Under the pieces are notes generated by a model. The model was not told where the DNA came from and searched no databases. It was given only the letters and a program-made list of their open reading frames with translations. Shown piece by piece: positions 8,914-16,260 of a stretch of DNA of 16,386 bases. The translations under genes were made by a program, and so were the position numbers. The stretch is taken from NCBI GenBank assembly GCA_029256345.1, contig JAQSYC010000012.1, positions 1-16,386 of the forward strand. The letters are read 5' to 3'. The stretch comes from Clostridia bacterium (GTDB lineage: Bacteria; Bacillota; Clostridia; Lachnospirales; Cellulosilyticaceae). Positions within the stretch are counted from its first letter, which is position 1, and the number at the start of each line of letters is the position of its first letter.

Positions 8914-9832
8914 TAATAGATTCCTTTCTTTCAAAGAATTCACTTAAATCTATATCCTTACTGAATTCTATCTCTTTTTTACCATCTATTAAAAATGCAA
9001 CTTTTTGTACTTTAGATAATTCTGTAAGTGAATTAACAATGGAATAAATCATAAGCATCTTACTTTCCGGCGTCGCAAAGTGCTTTGATTTGACATCAAA
9101 TGACAAATCCACTTGGCAGACCCCCTCTTTGGTATTGACATCATTAACAGTGGTTTCTTTAGGAATGGTTGCTAAAAGTCCTTCAACTTGAGGCCCTTTA
9201 ATCAGCTCGTCTATAATATACTTTTCAAGGGCTATACTACTGTTAACTTGTATATCTCTTTGCTCCTTAACTAATCCTTTGTTGTCCACTCCCGCAAAGT
9301 AGAGTGTAACTGTCTGGATTGTTGTGGGTGGATTAGGACTCAGGACATTAATAAGAATATCTTTACGCTCAATAGGGCCTATTGGTTCACCACTGATATT
9401 GGTAAGTGGTACATCACCTACGAAAAATTCTACACCGTCTATAAAATTTAACTCTGTAAGTGAATAGACTAGTGAGGATCTTATACCGATTTGCTCTTGA
9501 GGATTTAAAGAAATATAGTCCTTGTCAAACAGTACATAGGCCAGGCGTTCATTAAGATTTACTTCCTGAATATACATATCATTATTGGTCTGTATAGTTG
9601 AAGACTGTGAACCTTTGCGTAAAGTATTGATAACAAACTGAGCTTTTTCACGATCGGTCGTAATCTGTGTGAAGTCAACCGAAACATTTTCAGCAAGCAA
9701 GCTGCCTTTAGCCGAATCACAAAAATAAACTTTTATAGTATCTTCTGCTCCTAGTTTTTTAGTACACCCAGCTAATACGGTGGGGATAAGCATCAAGACT
9801 AATAATAAGCTTATAGTATGGCGGATTTTCAT
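8906..9832 (-). CDS. Lipoprotein with two GerMN domains (GerM-like, LpqB-like context)
   Basis: A 308-residue secreted lipoprotein: a basic N-terminus and hydrophobic stretch run to the lipobox LAGC, with the lipidated Cys at 23. Two GerMN-type domains follow, roughly residues 31-165 (TIKVYF ... SLVYSLTELNFIDGVEFFVGD) and 173-300 (TVTLYF ... YSIVNSLTELSKVQKVAFLIDGK). Their likeness is visible even in DNA: CTGTAAGTGAAT (plus-strand reading) occurs at both 9022-9033 and 9454-9465. B. subtilis GerM, with this domain pair, is needed for sporulation and germination and helps hold the engulfment zipper complex. Here the gene follows a histidine kinase with an ATGA overlap (start ATG 9832), as LpqB follows MtrB in actinobacteria, so it may instead be an accessory protein to that kinase. 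The domain call is firm; the role is open. Confidence 0.85.
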   Translation of the reverse strand: MKIRHTISLLLVLMLIPTVLAGCTKKLGAEDTIKVYFCDSAKGSLLAENVSVDFTQITTDREKAQFVINTLRKGSQSSTIQTNNDMYIQEVNLNERLAYVLFDKDYISLNPQEQIGIRSSLVYSLTELNFIDGVEFFVGDVPLTNISGEPIGPIERKDILINVLSPNPPTTIQTVTLYFAGVDNKGLVKEQRDIQVNSSIALEKYIIDELIKGPQVEGLLATIPKETTVNDVNTKEGVCQVDLSFDVKSKHFATPESKMLMIYSIVNSLTELSKVQKVAFLIDGKKEIEFSKDIDLSEFFERKESIIE

Positions 9833-11235
9833 CTTAGAGCCCCCTTCCAAGCGTGGCGTAATGGTACTTGTACAATAAATGTAGAACCTTCGCCTTCTTC
9901 ACTTTCTACTTGAATAGAGCCATTATGCATAACAACTGTTTTATAAGTGATAGCAAGCCCCAGACCGGTTCCACCTGTTTCACGATTTCGTGTTTTATCT
10001 GTTCTATAAAACCTTTCAAATATTTTAGATTGTTCTTTTTTTGAAATACCTATGCCTGTGTCTTGAATCGTTACAAAAGCATCTTGTACATCGCTTTGCA
10101 CAATCACCTTTACTTCACCACCATTTGGCGTATATTTGATGGCATTTTCAATCAGATTGGATAACGCCAACGTAAACTTAACCTCATCTATTTCAGCTGT
10201 AATATCCTTATGGCTTTCATATATTAATTTGATTTCTTTTTTCTTAGCAAGAGGCACTAGTCTCTTTAAAATATTTTGAGTCATCTCAGTTAAGTCGACG
10301 TTTGTGATATTCATGGGGATTTCTCTTTGATCCAATCTTACAAGCGTTAATAAATCGGAAATAATATTATTAAGTCTGTCCACTTCTGAATTAATATCTT
10401 GAAAAAACTCCTGGTACATTTCGACAGGTACATTTTCTTCAAAAATAAGTGATTCGGTAAGCACTTTGATAGAAGATAAGGGGGTTTTTAGTTCATGAGA
10501 TACATTGGATACAAATTCCTGTCTGGACTGCTCTACCCTTTGGAGCTGTTCGGCCATATGGTTAAAGGCATTGCCAAGCTCTGCGATTTCATCTTTACCT
10601 ACAACATCTACTTTTTGGTCAAGCTGGCCTGTTGTGATTCTCTGAACAAATTTCATAAGTGCCTTTAAAGGTTTAGTTATAAAAGATGAAGTAATAAAAC
10701 TGATAAGTCCTGTAAAGAGGCTGGCTACTAGTGAAAGTAAATAAACTTGGCTTTTCATCTTATCAAGGGAGGTATAGATGTCTTCAATGTTAGCGGACAG
10801 TATAACAGCTCCCAATATTTTATTTTTATCATTTTTATCTACTACCGATACTGCTGCTGTCATAATCGGTTGGTCAGGTGCTTTTTCAGCCTTGTCCTTT
10901 TTACTAAGCGCTGAAAATACCTGACTATTCATAATAGTCTTATTAAGTACTGTGCCACTTGAATCGGCCACTACAAAACCTAATTTATCTACTACAACAA
11001 TCCTGCAGTTCAAATCCTTTTCATTGCTTCGACTTTTAACAAGTGACATAAATAAGTTGTAATTACTGGCATCCTGCAAATAATTTGCTTCTTTGATTTG
11101 GACAGCTACACCATTAGCTTTACTTAGCCAGTCAAACTCACTTTTTCTTATAAAATGAGTTTCCATACTTCCTAATAATAATTTAGAAAAAATAGTTAAT
11201 GGTAAAAAACTTACAATAAAAAACAATATAAACAA
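9829..11235 (-). CDS. Membrane sensor histidine kinase (HAMP, HisKA, HATPase); start uncertain
   Basis: An HK with two membrane helices. The first covers roughly residues 1-20, a sensor loop of about 140 residues lies outside the cell, and the second helix is at about 162-185. HAMP follows (to about 235), then the HisKA phospho-acceptor in FVSNVSHELKTP (His 247), the N-box NLIENAIKYTPNGG, the G1 box DTGIGI and the G2 box GGTGLGLAI. All catalytic motifs are present. It resembles PhoR/WalK-type kinases but has no obvious PAS domain. TTG 11235 is the only standard start in frame, yet it has a weak ribosome site. The open frame reaches back to a stop at 11287 and encodes a basic KTRWFQSLRWR segment, fitting a normal cytosolic N-terminus. 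A good ribosome site (AAGGA) with ATG at 11260 exists one frame off. The partner regulator lies directly upstream and the lipoprotein directly downstream. Confidence 0.93.
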   Translation of the reverse strand: MFILFFIVSFLPLTIFSKLLLGSMETHFIRKSEFDWLSKANGVAVQIKEANYLQDASNYNLFMSLVKSRSNEKDLNCRIVVVDKLGFVVADSSGTVLNKTIMNSQVFSALSKKDKAEKAPDQPIMTAAVSVVDKNDKNKILGAVILSANIEDIYTSLDKMKSQVYLLSLVASLFTGLISFITSSFITKPLKALMKFVQRITTGQLDQKVDVVGKDEIAELGNAFNHMAEQLQRVEQSRQEFVSNVSHELKTPLSSIKVLTESLIFEENVPVEMYQEFFQDINSEVDRLNNIISDLLTLVRLDQREIPMNITNVDLTEMTQNILKRLVPLAKKKEIKLIYESHKDITAEIDEVKFTLALSNLIENAIKYTPNGGEVKVIVQSDVQDAFVTIQDTGIGISKKEQSKIFERFYRTDKTRNRETGGTGLGLAITYKTVVMHNGSIQVESEEGEGSTFIVQVPLRHAWKGALR

Positions 11236-11266
11236 ACGCCATCTTAAACTTTGAAACCATCGGGTT

Positions 11267-11953
11267 TTAATCCTTAAAATAATAACCTACCCCCCATTTG
11301 GTGTAAATGTACTCTGGTTGGCCCGGATTAGGCTCTATCTTTTCACGGAGCCTGCGCACATGTACATCCACCGTACGTACATCACCTGGATACTCTCGCC
11401 CCCATATCGTGTCTAAAAGCTGATCTCTGCTGTAGACTTTGCCTGGGTGTGTTGCAAATAGTTCCAACATGTCAAATTCTTTTGCAGTAAGATTAATTTC
11501 TTGATTTTTTATAAAAATTCTCCTGCTATTAACTTCTAGACGCAGTTCTCCGACCTCTATAAGTTTCTTATTAGGTTCCTTCTCTACATGAACAGCCCTT
11601 CTTAGAATTGCTTTAATACGAGCTTTTAGTTCAAGGATATTAAAAGGCTTAGTTACATAATCATCTGCCCCGTATTCAAGACCCATAATCTTATCCATGT
11701 CTTCCCCTTTTGCTGTAAGCATAATAATCGGAATACTTGAAAACTCTCTCACCAGTTGACATACCTCTAGTCCGTTATACTTTGGAAGCATCACATCTAA
11801 TATCATAACGTCATATTTTCCATTTTTTACATAATTAAGTGCTTCTTCACCGTCATAGGCGGCGTCTACTTCCCAACCTTCTTGCTGAAGACTAAATTTT
11901 ATCCCTTTTACGATTAATTTTTCATCATCAACAACTAAAATTTTACTATTCAT
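11267..11953 (-). CDS. OmpR-family response regulator (WalR/PhoP-like)
   Basis: A 228-residue DNA-binding response regulator. The receiver domain (1-120) has the acidic pair D9 D10, phospho-acceptor D53 in VMILDVMLP, T80 and K102 in VTKPF. The C-terminal winged helix (about 130-228) includes DVRTVDVHVRRLREKIE as recognition helix region and ends KWGVGYYFKD. This sequence closely follows the WalR (YycF) and PhoP style of Firmicutes. It is too general to tell which regulon it controls, and the true WalRK operon usually has yycH/yycI beside it, which are absent here. The start ATG 11953 has AGGAGG at a normal distance; comEA ends 15 bases upstream. It pairs with the adjoining kinase gene. Confidence 0.94.
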   Translation of the reverse strand: MNSKILVVDDEKLIVKGIKFSLQQEGWEVDAAYDGEEALNYVKNGKYDVMILDVMLPKYNGLEVCQLVREFSSIPIIMLTAKGEDMDKIMGLEYGADDYVTKPFNILELKARIKAILRRAVHVEKEPNKKLIEVGELRLEVNSRRIFIKNQEINLTAKEFDMLELFATHPGKVYSRDQLLDTIWGREYPGDVRTVDVHVRRLREKIEPNPGQPEYIYTKWGVGYYFKD

Positions 11954-11968
11954 CGCTTATCCTCCTTT

Positions 11969-12688
11969 TTATAATGTTATAAGTGGCTTAATCTTTGCCA
12001 GGGTTTTTTCTCCAATCCCCGATACATCAAGTAGCTCATCAACTGTTTTAAAGCCTCCCATAGTTAAACGGTATTCAATAATGGCCTGAGCCTTAACTTC
12101 TCCAATTCCCGGAAGTGTTTTAAGTTCTTCTGCGGTTGCATGGTTTATACTTATTGTCTGCGAAGAGCTGTTCTGATTACTCTCTGGCATGTCTTTATTT
12201 GTGTTTTGTAAAACCCCCATATCTTTATTTTCGTATGGATTTAAGTATTTGTCAATTTCTTCACCTATTTTAGGGACATATATTTTTTGATTAGCCGAGA
12301 TGGGACTGGCTAAATTAAGATAGGCCAGATCAGCTTGGTCTGTCAGTCCACCGCCTATCTTGACAACATCATTAATAATGGCCGTTGACTCAACATAATA
12401 TACTGCTGGATGAAGTATTTCACCGCATATATAAACTGGAACCTTTGAAGGCGCTGATAAAGGTGCGGATACCACTTCTTCTAAAGGTGTAGGTTCCACT
12501 ATCTGTTCTGAAATGACAGGTGTTAGAATCTCCTCTTTTGTCCACGTTTTATCCATGGTTTCCATCGTATTAACTTGGACTTCTAACTTTTGGCTTTTGG
12601 ATTCCTCTAAAAGGTACCATCCAATATTACATGTCACAACTATCAAAAAAAACATAAGTACTTTATACTTTTTGAATAATTCTACCAT
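11969..12688 (-). CDS. comEA: ComEA-type DNA-binding competence protein
   Basis: This is the membrane-anchored receptor that binds double-stranded DNA outside the cell and passes it to the ComEC channel. The 239-residue product has a membrane anchor near residues 8-27, an acidic/proline-rich linker, an SLBB domain (VYICGEILHPAVY to KIYVPKIGEE, about 83-142), a second low-complexity linker rich in Asn, Gln and Ser, and a C-terminal pair of helix-hairpin-helix motifs (LPGIG at about 192-196, VSGIG at about 222-226) that bind DNA. The start ATG 12688 follows AGAGGTGA five bases ahead; an in-frame ATG at 12718 would place that site inside the gene. It is the first gene of the minus-strand run, divergent from the carboxypeptidase gene. 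Confidence 0.95.
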   Translation of the reverse strand: MVELFKKYKVLMFFLIVVTCNIGWYLLEESKSQKLEVQVNTMETMDKTWTKEEILTPVISEQIVEPTPLEEVVSAPLSAPSKVPVYICGEILHPAVYYVESTAIINDVVKIGGGLTDQADLAYLNLASPISANQKIYVPKIGEEIDKYLNPYENKDMGVLQNTNKDMPESNQNSSSQTISINHATAEELKTLPGIGEVKAQAIIEYRLTMGGFKTVDELLDVSGIGEKTLAKIKPLITL

Positions 12689-12700
12689 AGAATCACCTCT

Positions 12701-12717
12701 TATACAAAGTGTTAACA
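12701..12717 (-). promoter_or_regulatory. Possible WalR-like operator upstream of comEA
   Basis: On the minus strand TGTTAA-N5-TGTATA lies 12 bases ahead of the comEA start. The known WalR consensus of Firmicutes is TGTWAH-N5-TGTWAH; the first half matches fully and the second in five of six bases. The regulator encoded two genes away is WalR-like, so autoregulation is conceivable. In AT-rich DNA such a match can occur by chance, and the site is unusually close to the start codon. Confidence 0.22.
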
Positions 12718-12745
12718 TATTTTTAATAAATTAGACTATTTAGCC

Positions 12746-12774
12746 TTACTAAATTTATACAAATCTGTTATACT
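12746..12774 (+). promoter_or_regulatory. Extended -10 promoter of the carboxypeptidase gene
   Basis: TGTTATACT (12766-12774) is an extended -10 element (TG, one base, TATACT). Seventeen bases upstream TTACTA (12746-12751) is a poor -35. Transcription would start near 12781, just ahead of the AAAGGAG ribosome site at 12785-12791. The 115-base gap shared with comEA showed no equally good minus-strand promoter. Confidence 0.5.
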
Positions 12775-12803
12775 ATATGAGGTGAAAGGAGTATAGTCGA
12801 CAT

Positions 12804-14120
12804 ATGAAACATAAACTATCAATATTTCTTAGTACATTAATTATATTAATAGGGGTTATACCAAACAATCTGTATGCATCCCCTACTACCATGAATCCCC
12901 CAGTCATTGCGGCTGAATCAGCCATACTAATAGATGCTAAGTCTAAGGCTATATTATACGAAAAAAACGCTTATAAAAAGCAATACCCTGCAAGTATCAC
13001 TAAACTTATGACGGCCCTATTGGCCATTGAAAATCTATCCCCCACAGATATCATTACTTTTTCAAAAGAAGCCATTTTTGGTATCGAACGCGGTAGCAGT
13101 CATATTGGCATGGATGTAGGTGAACAGATCAGTGTGGATCAAGCTTTGCATGGTATACTTCTCATGTCTGCTAACGAAGTCGCTAATGGGATTGCTGAGA
13201 CAACCAGCGGGTCCATTGAGAATTTTGCTGTCAAAATGACAGATAGGGCCAAAGAGCTTGGGGCACAAAACACTCATTTTATGAATCCCCATGGATTGCA
13301 CGACGACAATCATTATACCACAGCTTATGATATGGCCCTTATTACCAGCTATATTTATAACAACTCTTATTTTTCTGAAATAATGAGTCATACAACTTAC
13401 CAGATTCCCAGCACAAACAAAGTATCTGAAATCCGCTATCTTTCTCAGCAACATGGACTTATGAATAAGCAACGCAATAGTCAGATGTATAGAGAAGATG
13501 TTATTGGTGGCAAAACCGGCTATACAGATATCGCACGGCATACACTTGTAACGGTTGCAAAACATGGTGAAATTGAACTAATCGCCGTTGTCTTGAAATC
13601 AGAAAGAGATTCGCTTTATACCGATACAAATGCTTTATTAGATTATGGAATCAATTCTTATAAGGAGCTTACGCTCCACAGCCCTAACGTTACACTTAAA
13701 ACACTTCCTATGTACACCATTAAAAGCGGACAACCTTATCAAGCGGGTAACTGCTCTATTTCAGTAGAAAAATCTCTTTCTGTTCTTGCCAACAAAGATA
13801 TAAAAGAGCGAGATATCATCACAGATATCACACTTCCTGACTATATAGAAATTGGTAAAAATAAAGGCTCTATTGTGGGAAGTATTACGTACCTCCATGA
13901 TAATAAAATATTGGCAAAAAATAATCTTCTTATCAAAGATATCGAGTTTCTGCCTTCGCCTTATGCCACTGTATTGCCAGTACAAAATGAAATTTTGCCA
14001 CATATTCCTGTTTATTTAATAGTTATTCCCTTTCTCCTTATTTTTGTTTTTCTGTTATTTTTGAAAATCAAAAAAAGTCGTAGAAAAACTAAACTTAAGT
14101 TTAATAAACATATAAGATAA
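12804..14120 (+). CDS. D-alanyl-D-alanine carboxypeptidase (penicillin-binding protein, DacF/PBP5 type)
   Basis: A serine DD-carboxypeptidase that trims the terminal D-Ala of peptidoglycan stem peptides outside the membrane. The 438-residue product has a signal peptide ending near residue 25 (NNLYAS) and the three penicillin-binding motifs: SITK (Ser 64, Lys 67), SAN (122-124) and KTG (237-239). A PBP5-type C-terminal beta domain (about 290-380) follows. The C-terminus is a hydrophobic helix (about 402-420) and a basic tail, a true transmembrane anchor rather than the amphipathic helix of PBP5. The start ATG 12804 lies 12 bases after AAAGGAG, a long spacing. It is the only plus-strand gene in the right half, inserted between rsfS and comEA with its own promoter and terminator. 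dacF, dacB and dacA cannot be told apart from sequence alone, so no symbol is given. Confidence 0.94.
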   Translation: MKHKLSIFLSTLIILIGVIPNNLYASPTTMNPPVIAAESAILIDAKSKAILYEKNAYKKQYPASITKLMTALLAIENLSPTDIITFSKEAIFGIERGSSHIGMDVGEQISVDQALHGILLMSANEVANGIAETTSGSIENFAVKMTDRAKELGAQNTHFMNPHGLHDDNHYTTAYDMALITSYIYNNSYFSEIMSHTTYQIPSTNKVSEIRYLSQQHGLMNKQRNSQMYREDVIGGKTGYTDIARHTLVTVAKHGEIELIAVVLKSERDSLYTDTNALLDYGINSYKELTLHSPNVTLKTLPMYTIKSGQPYQAGNCSISVEKSLSVLANKDIKERDIITDITLPDYIEIGKNKGSIVGSITYLHDNKILAKNNLLIKDIEFLPSPYATVLPVQNEILPHIPVYLIVIPFLLIFVFLLFLKIKKSRRKTKLKFNKHIR

Positions 14121-14122
14121 CC

Positions 14123-14166
14123 AAAAGCGCCTAAAACATTTCTTTGAATATGTTTTAGGCGCTTTT
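14123..14166. terminator. Bidirectional intrinsic terminator between the carboxypeptidase gene and rsfS
   Basis: AAAAGCGCCTAAAACAT (14123-14139) pairs perfectly with ATGTTTTAGGCGCTTTT (14150-14166): a 17-bp stem with a 10-base loop. The stem ends in A-run and T-run, so it can end transcripts arriving from both sides. It begins 3 bases after one stop codon and ends 2 bases before the rsfS stop. Confidence 0.9.
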
Positions 14167-14168
14167 AG

Positions 14169-14513
14169 TTAAAAGGTAATAACTTTTGCATCTTTCCAAA
14201 GTCTATCTAAAGCATAAAATGCAGCGTCTTCTTGATGTAAGACGTGTACTATGACATTCCCATAATCTAACAAAATCCACCTTGCAGTAGAACCTCCTTC
14301 TTTTTGAAGAAATAATTCTTTATCTGCTATAAGCACTTTCTCTATTTCATCTGCAATGGCTTGTGTTTGTCTTATATTATTTGCAATGGCAATAATAAAA
14401 ATATCTGTTAAGGTTGTAAGTTCATGAACATCCAATATTTGTATACTGCTTGCACTTTTATTATCAATGATATCATATATCTTTTTAGCAAGTGTCACTG
14501 TGTTTTTATTCAA
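14169..14513 (-). CDS. rsfS: Ribosomal silencing factor RsfS (Iojap/YqeL family)
   Basis: RsfS binds protein L14 of the 50S subunit and blocks joining of 30S and 50S, saving energy under poor nutrition. The family core is clear: LDVHELTTLTDIFIIAIANNIRQTQAIADEIEK, then GGSTARWILLDYGNVIVHVLHQE and a C-terminal YALDRLWKDA. I put the start at TTG 14513 (product MNKNTVTLAKKI..., 114 residues), which matches the normal family beginning and follows AAAGGAG at 14525-14531 by 11 bases. The in-frame ATG at 14534 sits immediately before that ribosome site and has none of its own, but remains an alternative (121 residues). It is the last gene of the run from obgE; yqeM, which follows in Bacillus, is absent. 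Confidence 0.93.
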   Translation of the reverse strand: MNKNTVTLAKKIYDIIDNKSASSIQILDVHELTTLTDIFIIAIANNIRQTQAIADEIEKVLIADKELFLQKEGGSTARWILLDYGNVIVHVLHQEDAAFYALDRLWKDAKVITF

Positions 14514-14605
14514 GTTATTAAAATCTCCTTTCATTTAAGTAGGCAAAATACTCATCTGTGTTAATATTAAGTAACTATAATAAATGATAAACATAAGCAA
14601 AAAAG

Positions 14606-15826
14606 TCATTTGGAATCATACGGTTTATATTCTGCCATAAGCTCATAGGTTATAGGATGTATTTCTTCTTTTAATATATTGGTTACATAATTGTATGATG
14701 AAGAAAGCGCTTTATACATAGCCCTATTTAAATCATACAAAGCCAAATTCTTAATTTGTTCTTTGCCTTTATAAGGACTTCTGCCCTCTTCTGTCATATC
14801 AGCCAAATAAATAACCTTTTCTAAATCACCCATACCTAAACGCCCTACTGTATGATATTTAATGCTGTCTAAAACAGCTGATTTATAAATACCCCACTCA
14901 TTTTCAAGAAGTGCAGCCCCAAGTTTGCCATGGGCCAATTCCATATGAAGTGCTTCAAATGCATCCAGCTCAACAGCATATTTTTGGCATAAAGCAATCT
15001 TTTCCTGTACTGGAAGTTCTTTTGCAACATCATGGAATAACGCCGCAATAAATACTTCGTCATAATCCAGCTGATATATTTTAGCAAGCTCCAACGCCAT
15101 CTCAATCACACCCCTTGTATGGGCATAGCGTTTAGGAGACATTTTAGAAGAGACATATTGACACATATGCTCCCTCTCCTGAGGCGTAAGACATATTCTA
15201 TACTCATAAAGATTATATTTTTTGATATAATTTTCAACTTCTTCTGGCACCAAATATTTAATGGTTTTCATATGATGAATGCGCTCTCTAATATTAGATG
15301 ATGAAATGGCTAATGCAGGAACTTCAAGAAAATGAATATTCGTTTGATACCTTCTTTTTAGTTCGTCAATCTGCCAAAGTAGTTCATTCTTGTTATGTCC
15401 TGGTCTTGTTACAGCCACAAACTCGCATAATTGCAAAAGCTTTTCAGATTCTTTCCATGTTAGAATTTTGTGAATAGCATCTGCGCCAGTAATAAAATAA
15501 AGTCGTACTTCTTCACCATACATTCTCTTAAGCTCTTTAATGGTATCAATGGTATAGGTAACGCCTTCCCTATCAATCTCTAACCTGGACACTTTAAAAC
15601 TCGCATTGGCTGCTGTAGCCAATACCGTCATAAGATATCTATGCTCACTTGTCGTCATATTGATATTTGATTTATGAGGAGGATGTCCTGTAGGGACAAA
15701 TATAACTTCATCAATATTAAATTCATGTCGTACTTCTTCTGCTGTTACCAAATGCCCTATATGAATAGGATCAAAAGTCCCCCCCATGATAGCTAACTTA
15801 GTAATCTTTGCACCTTTAACCTCCAT
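14606..15826 (-). CDS. nadD: Fusion protein: nicotinate-nucleotide adenylyltransferase (NadD) and YqeK HD-domain hydrolase
   Basis: One 406-residue frame joins two enzymes that are separate neighbours in Bacillus. Residues 1-205 are NadD, making deamido-NAD from nicotinate mononucleotide and [14 protein letters not shown] (15-25, with the HxGH nucleotidyl-transfer motif), VPTGHPPHK and ISSSNIRER (174-182). Residues about 215-406 are YqeK, an HD-superfamily protein shown in other species to split Ap4A symmetrically: RYAHTRGV (His 236), ALFHDVAKE (265-266), ELAHGK (His 299), IKYHTVG (His 325) and [10 protein letters not shown] (Asp 343). Both active sites look complete. The start ATG 15826 has GGAG ten bases ahead. 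There is a G7 run at the GGTFDP codons (15779-15785). A hairpin and a possible promoter separate it from yhbY; rsfS follows after about 90 bases. Confidence 0.95.
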   Translation of the reverse strand: MEVKGAKITKLAIMGGTFDPIHIGHLVTAEEVRHEFNIDEVIFVPTGHPPHKSNINMTTSEHRYLMTVLATAANASFKVSRLEIDREGVTYTIDTIKELKRMYGEEVRLYFITGADAIHKILTWKESEKLLQLCEFVAVTRPGHNKNELLWQIDELKRRYQTNIHFLEVPALAISSSNIRERIHHMKTIKYLVPEEVENYIKKYNLYEYRICLTPQEREHMCQYVSSKMSPKRYAHTRGVIEMALELAKIYQLDYDEVFIAALFHDVAKELPVQEKIALCQKYAVELDAFEALHMELAHGKLGAALLENEWGIYKSAVLDSIKYHTVGRLGMGDLEKVIYLADMTEEGRSPYKGKEQIKNLALYDLNRAMYKALSSSYNYVTNILKEEIHPITYELMAEYKPYDSK

Positions 15827-15876
15827 AAAACAGTTTCTCCTTTGTCTAACTTGTTTATAGGTTTTGTACCTCTTCT

Positions 15877-15905
15877 ATTATAACCTATTTTTGGAAAATT
15901 AAAAT
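15877..15905 (-). promoter_or_regulatory. Possible promoter of nadD-yqeK
   Basis: A perfect TATAAT lies at 15882-15877 on the minus strand, about 50 bases ahead of the nadD start. The bases at the -35 distance (AT-rich, around 15900-15905) match poorly, so only the -10 box is persuasive. A promoter here would make sense because a terminator-like hairpin ends the yhbY transcript just upstream. Confidence 0.35.
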
Positions 15906-15911
15906 ATAAAA

Positions 15912-15945
15912 TATAAGAGTTGACTGTTTTGCATCAACTCTTATA
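15912..15945 (-). terminator. Terminator-like hairpin after yhbY
   Basis: TATAAGAGTTGA and TCAACTCTTATA form a perfect 12-bp stem with a 10-base loop (15924-15933), placed 5 bases after the yhbY stop. On the minus strand it runs into TTTTATATTTTAATTTT, an interrupted U-tract. It probably ends part of the obgE-yhbY transcripts. The low-GC stem and broken U-tract suggest partial strength. Confidence 0.6.
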
Positions 15946-15950
15946 GCAGT

Positions 15951-16247
15951 TTATGGTAAAATAATTTTTGGATTTTTTTTGGAGGGTTTGTAAAAAGTTA
16001 TCTTTTTACCAATAACTTGTACAGAGATGGAGTGAGTTCTTTCACTGATAACCCCAGCGATATATTGAGGCTCTAATGAACAATTGTTTAATACAGATAC
16101 CTTCACAATCTCTCTTGCATCTAAAGCTAGTATAATCGCCTCTGTTAACTCAGGCGTAATACCATTTTTCCCTATCTGAAATATAGGATCTATTGTTTGA
16201 GCCAATGATCTTAAATGGGCTCGTTGTTTACTTGAGATATTTTGCAT
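15951..16247 (-). CDS. yhbY: YhbY-family CRM-domain RNA-binding protein
   Basis: A 98-residue stand-alone CRM (YhbY) domain, a small RNA-binding fold associated with pre-50S ribosomal particles. Typical features are KQRAHLRSLAQTIDPIFQIGKNGI with the GKNG loop at 26-29, ALDAREIVKVSVLNN, and a terminal strand IGKKITFYKPS. The length is normal for the family. The start ATG 16247 follows AAAGGA by 8 bases. It lies 13 bases behind obgE and is surely co-transcribed with it; nadD follows, as in Bacillus (yhbY-nadD-yqeK). Confidence 0.95.
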   Translation of the reverse strand: MQNISSKQRAHLRSLAQTIDPIFQIGKNGITPELTEAIILALDAREIVKVSVLNNCSLEPQYIAGVISERTHSISVQVIGKKITFYKPSKKNPKIILP

Positions 16248-16260
16248 TATCTATTCCTTT

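Noticed and set aside
11267..11953. Calling the regulator and kinase walR and walK
   Set aside because: yycH/yycI/yycJ are not beside them and the kinase has no visible PAS domain; the likeness is only at family level.
13062..13565. A 167-codon open frame on the minus strand inside the carboxypeptidase gene
   Set aside because: Its cysteine-rich, low-meaning sequence resembles no family, it has no ribosome site, and the opposite strand has all three penicillin-binding motifs.
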